A stretch of 64,000 bases of DNA from Diphasiastrum complanatum. Taxonomy: Eukaryota > Streptophyta > Lycopodiopsida > Lycopodiales > Lycopodiaceae. Below are positions 57,109-64,000 of the stretch, one piece after another. Each line of letters starts with the position of its first letter. Within the stretch, counting starts at the first letter, position 1. Made by a program: the position numbers and the translations under genes. The DNA is taken from assembly GCA_029204225.1 (NCBI GenBank), contig CM055110.1:725050-789049 (forward strand), given 5' to 3'. The notes beneath the pieces were generated by a model. It worked only from the letters and a program-made list of their open reading frames with translations, searched no databases and was not told the DNA's origin.

Positions 57109-58713
57109 GACTTTGCTCCGCCATTCTGGCTGCGGTTGTAGTGCGGCAATGACCTTGGCCCTGGTAGAGTATTGGCTCTGGTAGAGTATTGGCTTTGATC
57201 AATGTCTTCTTTGTCGCCCCTCATATTGGGAGAGTATTTTCTTTCAAATCGCTCTGATTCCCTTGTATCAGCCAGTTTTCTTCTAGGCCGGGTAGGGGAA
57301 GTTGTCCTACGTGGATGAGGTGGCCTTGTCAGATAATCATCAAGGGCCTTGGTGCCCGTGTCTTTCTCTTTTGCTCGCTCGCTTGTCGACGGCTCATCTG
57401 CACCCGTGTCTGGCCTGGGCGAGAATCTTCTTGTCTCCGGTTGGTCAGCCAGGAAGTCATCATTGGTTCCAATGTCTGTGTTGGTTTTCGGAAGGTCGAG
57501 GATGGAGTGATCTGGGGAGAGAGGTGCGAGGGTGAACGATTTAGGAGGAGGCAGAAATAATAAGTTATACATAGCACTGGGGGAGTGGAGTTGTTGGAGG
57601 AACTCGTCCCGTCGGGCTTTGTGGGTGTCAACTGGACCTTTTGATGGGCCCATTATTTGACTAGGAGGTGATGAAGAAAGGGGAGATGGAAGAATTGGGT
57701 AAGTTGGAATGAATGTTTCAGAGAAATTAAATGCGGAGTAGGAGGAAGGGTTAAAGGTGGGAGGGGGTCGGGGAAAGCTCATGGAAGTAGCACCGGATCT
57801 CGCCACCCGATCTTGAGCTACTGTCTGATTGGTGGGTTCGCCCATCCTGATTCCTTGCTCCATCATTCCCATCATCGTCCTATGGCTTCGTTACGTGAGC
57901 ACCTGCTTGGGCCTTGCACGTCGTGTCCCATAATTGGTTCACCTTGTCCAAGACTTGCTGTAGGGCCTTCGTTGTTTCTTCAAGCTGCTTCTGGGACTCC
58001 AGGATGATCTTCTCTTGTTTTGCCACAATGTTTTCAAAATTCTTTTTATCGGCCTCTCGCTCTTAGATTAGCCTTATGTATTTCTCCATCCGGATGGCTG
58101 AGGCATGTGGGGCCTGGATTTGAATGTCCTCGGGCTTGACTGGAGGAGCATTGACTGTCATTGCACCCGATGATCCATCTCGTACTTGGTCGATTTGGAC
58201 CATCTGGTGCTTCAGTTGCTGTTGGACCTCTTCCAAAGTGGTTTTCTGCCCGGCCACACGGATCTGTTTTCTACTGTTTTTTTTTTCTTTGGCCATCCTT
58301 TGATATCGCGCAATCTCTTGGTCTTGATGTTGGACCTTGCTCTCTAGAACTTGATGTTGGCTCACCAACCAATGCATGTGGTAGCTCGTTTTGGATAGGC
58401 CAATCGTTGAGCGTTTGGCTACTTCAGTGAGCTTTTCAGGGTTAGAGAGGGCTGAGTACTGATCTGGGGTGTGGGATGGTGAGGCTAAACCAAAAAATAT
58501 GCGTGGTGTTAGAACTGAAGATGGAGGTGGAGGTGGAGGTGTCTGACTTCTTCCTGGCTGCTTCCCCTTTTCTGGTTCGTCGTCGCTTATCTCCATCAGG
58601 TCCGCAACATCAAAATATTGAGATGTGTCCAATATGTGGACTTGCTGGGCCTGTGATTGTTGATCTTGTGACTGTTGGGCTGCTCCCGTGTCTTGGGGAC
58701 TGGATATCCCCAC
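57105..58713 (-). pseudogene. Extra ORF of element F, acidic, coiled-coil and P/S-rich middle part
   Basis: Minus strand frame 58713-58063: acidic segment VADLMEISDDEPEKGKQ, PPPPPP, then a coiled coil (LESKVQHQDQEIARYQRMAK, TLEEVQQQLKHQMVQIDQV). After a stop it continues in another frame as ENIVAKQEKIILESQKQLEE and TKALQQVLDKVNQLWD. The 256-codon frame 57875-57105 is P/S-rich (PRPPPTFNPSSYSAFNFSET), then basic and acidic. The coiled coil suggests self-association, but the role is unknown. The frame changes at the G-run complementary to about 58718-58730, so upstream and middle parts need a shift to join. Confidence 0.55.
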
Positions 58714-60571
58714 TCCTCCCCCCCCCCAATACTTGTGCCAGTGGTGATGTTGGTGGCGTTGGTGTTGTAATCAGTGTGGGTGGGGTGGTGGCCTCATCTG
58801 GCCGACTTGGGACTTGAGGTACTGTCGTGTCAGCTGCCAGTGTGGATGTAGTTGCTCCATCACCCCCGTCAATGACATGTGAGGGTGACGAGTGTTGTTG
58901 TGATGTTGTGGATGAGCTTCCACCATCTGACTTGGAACCATGTGAAACTGATCCCATCGGTGATGTGCTCCCAGCTTGAAGCTTCTCTTGTCTTCGTTGT
59001 TGCCGTGTATCTGGCAACTGAGCCCTTGAGGTATCTGTATGTTGAGCTCTGGAGGTTGCAGCTGCTTGTGGATTCTGGGGTGGGCTTCTTGGCTTGTGTA
59101 CCAGAGGGAGGATACTGGTATTGACTCGTTTGGCCTGGGACCCTGATGGTGAAGTTGTCCTTGCACGCTTGGGCTTCTTGTGTTCAATGGGAATATCCCA
59201 TGCCTTGTCCGCAAGCTGCAGTTGTTGTTGGAGCTTTGGCCCATTTTGTACTTGATGCAGAGTGATATCTGTCATCAGATATCCTAATATCGTGATAGGC
59301 TGCTTGTGCTTAATGCACTCATGAAGACAATTTGAAGCAAACTGTGCCCAATCATAGAGGTTTTGGGCATGCAGTCGTGAATTGGCCATCATGTGAAACA
59401 GGGACATGGGTACCCTCAGCACTTTCATTCGAGGCTTCTGTGTGCACCTTTTGAGATATGCACATGCTGCTTGAAGTTGTTTGTTGTTGATTGCTTCCAA
59501 CCTGTACCCATTCTTGTTCTTCTACTTGGTGACAGTGGGATCAATATATTTGAAATATGCCGTTTGCTCTATCTTCTGGAGTGTCCTTGTGACAATGTTT
59601 GGCCCTCGTGGGAAACCATAAGGTTGCAAGTCAGCTGCCACAAAGGATACATTATAGTAATTCCTGATAGGAGGAACTATGATCTGACATGATCTTGCCG
59701 TGGTATGATAATTGGCATATGCCATGTGTACCAGATAGGGGCTTTGATAACCTGTCAAGACAGGGATCTGAAATTCGATTTCCTTGAAGAAGGACTCCGC
59801 CCACTGGTACCAGGTCTGCATCTCTGTAAGGTCAAGCTTGCACAGTTGGATGTCGAGCTTGCTTGCTTCGGAATCATCTAAACTGGAACTGGGGTTGGAC
59901 GACATGGTTGGAAAATGGAAGAAGGAGGGTTCTGGAAACCTGCTTCGGTTGAGAGATGAGATAGTGGAAAGGGCGTCGATTGAGATGTGAAGGGTTGGGC
60001 TCCGGTTGAAATCTGATGGAGTGGCTTCGGTTGAGATGGGAAAGGTTGGGCTCCAGTTGAGATCTGAAAGGAGGACTTCGGTCAAGATGGGGAAGGTTGG
60101 GCTCCGGTTGAAATCTAATGGAGTGGCTTCAGTTGAGATGGGAAAGGTTGGGCTCCGGTTGAGATCTGAAAGGAGGACTTCGGTCGAGATGGGAAAGGTT
60201 GGGCTCCGATTGAAATTTGAAAGGAGGACTTCGGTCGAGATGGGAAAGGTTGGGCTCCTGTTGAAATCTGATGGAGTGGCTTCGGTTGAGATGGGAAAGG
60301 TTGAGCTTCGGTTGAGATCTGAAAGGAGGACTTCAGTCGAGATGGAAAAGGCTGGGCTCCGGTTGAGATCTGATGGAGTGGCGTCGAAGGGGGCTCCGTT
60401 TGAGATGGAAAGTGGCAGTGCAGAATGGTTCGAAAAGTGTGGGGGAAGGGATGTGTGAACGGGTTTGGAAAGGGAGTTATGTGGAAGATGGTTGTGTTGG
60501 GTAGAGCGGTGTGGGTGATGAAGTAAAGGTGGGTGAACAGAGTGAGGTCGAGTTAAGGAGATGGCGAGCAT
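58610..60571 (-). pseudogene. Extra ORF of element F, N-terminal part
   Basis: Minus strand, one frame from 60571 to 58610 with a single amber stop (59522-59524). It begins with an H/P-rich segment, then about eight 17-residue repeats (FPISTEVLLSDLNRSPT type). Next comes a folded-looking domain: LTEMQTWYQWAESFFKEIEF, GYQSPYLVHMAYANYHT, YYNVSFVAADLQPYGFPRG. After the amber: LEAINNKQLQAACAYLKRCT, MMANSRLHAQNLYDWAQFAS, HKQPITILGYLMTDITL. A long S/T/P/Q-rich tail follows (nuclear-signal-like KKPKRARTT). The central domain corresponds to 29000-29600 on the plus strand. Confidence 0.6.
59950..60440 (-). repeat. 51-bp coding minisatellite in the extra ORF
   Basis: About eight 51-bp units, each encoding 17 residues, in two alternating types (STEVLLSDLNRSPT and STEATPSDFNRSPT). 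The core is the same TCTCAACCGA as in the leader minisatellites. Confidence 0.93.
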
Positions 60572-60639
60572 CTTGGATGGCTAGCTGAGTTGGGTTGTCT
60601 GTGGTGTGGAATACTCAGCTTGTTTGCACGAGCATGAGT

Positions 60640-61985
60640 TGTCGGTTTGATTCTGGTGATTGCTAGATGATGGAATTGATGTATCAGGATGATATGATTG
60701 ATCGTAGGAGTTTTCTACCAGGTGTGTGTGTGCAGACTCTCAAGGATGTCTATTTTTTTGTGCTCCTAGATCTTGTTGTCCTCGTGGTGGTGGTCCTAAG
60801 AGTGCCAGCTGTTGTTGAGGTTGATGTCTAGGTTGTCTAGGCAACTCTTGTATATGGATCTGGTTGTTTCGTGGTGGATAGGACGTGTGTTGTTTCTGTG
60901 AAACAAATGGTTGTCGAGGAGGTTGATATTGTCCTCTTGACTAGTTGTGAGGCTGATTCCTCGGGTTATAATAGCAATAAAGGGAGGTATGCCCCATAAA
61001 GTCACAGATTTCACATATGATCAAGGAGGTATCTGGGACCGGTTGGTATGAAGGGCACTCATTGCCAGTGTGTGTACCTCGGCAGTGAGGACACCACGTG
61101 TTCTCTCGTCTATGATGGATTTGGCCAGTGGGTAACTGACCTGGCATCGAATTTTGGATAGACTTAAGGGTGTTTTGAAACTCTTTTGTGAGTTTCTCCA
61201 TTTGTTGTTGGTGTTGCTGATTAAGCAACTCCATCTGTGTTTTCCATAACTGTTCTCATGTGTCATCGTTTGGTCGAGCTTCTTGGACAACACGATTTGC
61301 TCTCCGTTCTTGTGGTTCCTCAACATCTGAGCCCTCGTCTTCTTCTCGGATGACATCAGACATGGCTTGTTTCAATGATGTATATTCATCGTTGGAACGA
61401 AGTTCACGCCTGATCCATCGGGAAAGTCCAACAAGGAACCAAATGATGAGCATGGACTCGGTAGGTTGCTCTTGTACCTGACTATTAAGTCGTTTAAATC
61501 GTTCGATATAGTCACGTACTTTTTTGTCTTTTGTCATTTTGATATTATTTAGTTTGACAAAAGGACTTTCTATCAAGCAAAAAGGCTTGAATTGTTTGAT
61601 AAATGCCTCTTTCAAGAGTAACCAGTCACGTTTATCTTCACGATCAAGGTTAAAATACCACTCTCGTGCGCGATCAATCATGGTCATCGAGAAGAGCTGT
61701 AGCATGGCCTCTGGTGCTGTCTTGTCGTAGACATCACAGGCGTTCTCAAAGACTTGGAGAAATCATTGAGGATCAGTGCTACCATCATACTTAGGTAAGT
61801 CTAGCTTTGGGGTCCTTTTTTCAGTACGTGAAACATTATTTGCGAAAGCTCCGTATAACTGAGCTCTTGCATGAGATGATTCAGCAGCATGGAATTGTGG
61901 TCGTTCGTATGGAGCTTATTAACGCGTAGGTTCCTATCTGTCGAATGGGTTTGTGGATGGCTCTTGGACTTGGGATTTCATCCTG
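60640..61985 (-). pseudogene. Gag of element F, copy 3 of family B gag
   Basis: Minus strand. SRTEKRTPKLDLPKYDGSTD, FLQVFENACDVYD, MLQLFSMTMIDRAREWYFNL, LLKEAFIKQFKPFCLIESPF, KVRDYIERFKRLNSQVQEQP, WFLVGLSRWIRRELRS, an acidic linker, then in the same frame after one TGA (about 61256) a coiled segment (NQQHQQQMEKLTKEF) and two zinc-knuckle-like motifs, CPHCRGTHTGNEC and CEICDFMGHTSLYC. The end is Q/P/R-rich. Stops at about 61770 (codon TGA where the other copy has AGA) and 61256. It is the most complete of the three gag copies. Confidence 0.88.
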
Positions 61986-62279
61986 GAATACCTATTAAAT
62001 CGAGTTTGTTCGGTAGATGGGGAGACCATCTCTGGTAGATAGTCCTCTGTAGTATTCGGATTGTTAGGGCGATCCATGACACGTAGAGTGTCGTAGGATG
62101 GTGGAAATAAACTCGTGCACTCTGGTTACAGTGGATACGGTTGTGGGAATGCGGGTGTTGTGGTCTGTTACGGGTTGGTTTCGGTTTGGGATGGTCGATG
62201 GAGGTCGTTGAAGGTCGTAAATCGTAATATTGTGGTCTACTGCGGTTTGTGACGATCAAGGACAGATGTGCAGCGGTCA

Positions 62280-62760
62280 GAACTTGAGTGAGGCTCCGGC
62301 TCCGGTTGAGATTGAAAGTAGGCCATCGGTTGAGAGGTGACTGTGTCCTCCGGTTGATATTCAAGGGCAGTGTTCCAGTTGAGATTTGAGCAGAGTGCTT
62401 TGGTTTAGATTTGAGAAGAGTACTTCGGTCGAGATCTGAGCAGAGTGCTCGGGGTCGAGATCTGAGGAGAGTTCTTTGGTTGAGAACTGAGCGAAATGCT
62501 TCGGTCGAGATCTGAACAGAGTGCTTCCTGAGCACTCCGGTTGAGAATCGAACGAAATGCTCCGGTTGAGAATTGATGGCAGTGCTCCGGTCGAGTTTTC
62601 TTGCTGAGCACTCCGATTGAGAATCGAACGAAATGCTCCGGTTGAGAATTGATGGCAGTGCTCCGGTCGAGTTTTTTTACTGAGCACTTCGGTTGAGAAT
62701 CGAGCGAAATGCTTCGGTTGAGAAATGGGCAGGACTTTGGTCCTGACCGAAGTGATGAGC
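62280..62760 (-). repeat. Leader minisatellite of element F, 76-bp higher-order period
   Basis: Irregular units with core TTCTCAACCGGAGCA or variants. The block from 62530 repeats at 62606 and 62682, an exact 76-bp period. It lies between primer site and gag, like the 50690 array. Confidence 0.92.
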
Positions 62761-62845
62761 TCGACAATGAATGTGTAGGAGCTCTCAGACAATGGTGTCG
62801 CAACACATGAGATTGAGATATGGCTTGGTTGAGCATGTGTGTAGC

Positions 62846-62864
62846 TGTGGAACGGCGCCAAATG
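62846..62864 (-). other. Primer-binding site of element F
   Basis: On the minus strand TTTGGCGCCGTTCCACAGC follows the LTR; its first 12 bases match the family A site. Confidence 0.8.
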
Positions 62865-63963
62865 TTCACATATTCACTGAATCTGTGAACACATTTTTTT
62901 TCTTTTTGTTGCTTATCTCTCTTGGATTACCTCTGTCATTATGGTTCTTTGTGATCATTCTTCTTATTAGAACGTTTATAGAGCAGAAGCAATATTCAAG
63001 GATGCAGTACGTATTTCCCAGCCTGTCAGTGGGTAACTCAAATCTGATACTCAGCTACATGCATACACTAGCCATGCAACAATCTGCAGCTCAAGCAGAT
63101 TAGCATTTAGCACAGAGAGCAATCCTACTACTAACTACCAAATCAAAGAACAATCAAGAACTAGAATAGCTACTGAAACCAAAACCAGATTCAAGAAACA
63201 AGAAATAAGATTCCTAACAACATTTAACAATCTAGGAATCAAGAAACACACATAACTTGATGCCTAAATTATCCAAGAACATCAAGAACTAGAATGTCAA
63301 GACTATGCAAGATTTACACCACATTTCTAGCCTCTATAGTTTACTTGAGTGCTGATTTCTACAAGATTCCACAAGCAAGAATTGAAGCTAATCCACAACT
63401 AAGCAAGAACAAGAAACAAGAATCTAGTTAATTCACAAGCAAGGAATCAAGCATGCTCATAGAAATATCACTCAAGATCGTTGCCATGAACAAGGAGCTT
63501 AGTGATCTTCAAGAGCTCGTGGAGGATCCTCTTTATTAGCTCAAGAGAACTTGAAAATACAACCAAAAGCTCCCTCACAAGAGAGGGGGGACCTTAAATA
63601 AGCAAGAAGGCTGCCCATGTGGAGCCCATGTGGCAATTCCACTAGATTAAAAATTACATGTAGAATTTGCCCTTCCACTAGAGGACACCATCAAAAGGTG
63701 GCTTACTCTTACTATTTTAAGGGGGGTCTACATTTATTACAACTATTCAAGAAAATGTTACTAGCTCCTACATGGTCATTCCTTCTTTGGGATACACCAT
63801 GTAGGCTCACATAGTTAATCATTATCTTCCTAGCTAGTATTTCCTTGGCTCTCATGCTCGGCTCTCAACTTCTTCTGCTCTCTTCCTTCTGAGACCTCCT
63901 TGGTCATGGGTGAGAGATAACCTATGTCTTCAGTTTGGCTCGACACTAGAGAATCAGCTAGCA
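62865..63963 (-). repeat. 5' LTR of element F
   Basis: 1099 bp. Its plus-strand left end, TGTTCACA (62865) facing TGTGAACA (62886), forms an 8-bp stem next to the primer site. Pairs with 55330-56345. Confidence 0.93.
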
Positions 63964-64000
63964 CTTGCCAAGTGGTAGATCAACCAACTCCCATGTATCA
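63964..64000 (-). pseudogene. Upstream codons of the copia RT split by element F (element G)
   Basis: Minus strand encodes DTWELVDLPLGK, the segment that normally stands just before (K)SIDNKWVFRTK at 55329-55280. The copia gene therefore continues beyond the right edge of the window. Confidence 0.85.

Larger units (their letters stand above)
55330..63963 (-). mobile_element. Family B gypsy-type LTR retrotransposon without pol (element F)
   Basis: 8634 bp on the minus strand: 5' LTR (62865-63963), primer site, minisatellite leader, gag (about 61985-60640), a long extra ORF containing a second minisatellite (60571-56350), a purine-rich tract and the 3' LTR (55330-56345). No protease, RT, RNase H or integrase motif is visible, and the roughly 4 kb between gag and the 3' LTR is filled by the extra ORF. 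It must depend on enzymes supplied elsewhere. It is inserted in a copia RT gene. Flanking bases TAAAG and GCAAG (element orientation) are weakly alike, three of five. Confidence 0.85.

Overview
The window is nuclear DNA of a land plant with a large, repeat-rich genome. The evidence is spliced plant-type genes, Ty1-copia, Ty3-gypsy (Athila/Tat-like and chromovirus) and LINE retrotransposons, long (CT)n microsatellites and nested LTR elements. A fern or gymnosperm would fit the density and age of the repeats, but nothing here settles the lineage. Only two host genes are recognisable: the 3' end of a cysteine synthase-like gene (1-528) and an SRA/YDG-domain gene related to SUVH proteins (16342-18720), which has no SET domain in its reading frame.

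Layout. 1-528: cysteine synthase end. 1485-4172: broken LINE pieces and CT arrays. 4175-6971: copia remains on the minus strand. 6977-8234: gypsy LTR (family A). 8880-10017: gypsy gag (family B). 10018-12258: chromovirus pol on the minus strand. 12280-13776: decayed proline/serine-rich plus coiled-coil ORF. 14700-18720: SRA gene. 20160-22205: copia RT remnant, then a copia 5' LTR and gag start. 22206-24335: family A gypsy 5' end. 24336-28443: gypsy and copia fragments. 28925-35830: an 'extra ORF' split by a copia element (29623-34985). 36198-36610: gypsy protease. 37414-38516: solo LTR (family B). 41096-42937: gypsy integrase end plus LTRs. 44778-45045: foldback hairpins. 49190-52860: gypsy RT, family B LTR, minisatellite and gag. 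54576-55329 and 63964-64000: one copia RT gene split by an 8.6-kb family B LTR element (55330-63963).

Main points. (1) A copia gag gene is cut in two: its start lies at 22159-22205 (+) and the rest at 6971 downwards (-). Each cut edge abuts a family A LTR and carries the same 5-bp target duplication. This records one gypsy insertion whose two ends were later separated by an inversion of about 15 kb carrying the SRA gene, or by an assembly error. (2) The 55330-63963 element has two LTRs, a primer site, gag and a long extra ORF but no visible pol, so it looks non-autonomous. (3) Related extra ORFs appear at 28925-35830 and 24336-24620, and probably at 12280-13776. (4) An 86-bp tRNA-like unit is present twice inside a family B LTR, bounded by three copies of a 15-bp duplication; a related LTR in the same window shows the empty site.

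Most other sequence is decayed mobile DNA or carries nothing I can identify. Domain calls were made by eye from motifs, without searches. Element boundaries rest on TG...CA ends, primer-binding sites, polypurine tracts and direct comparison of copies inside the window.
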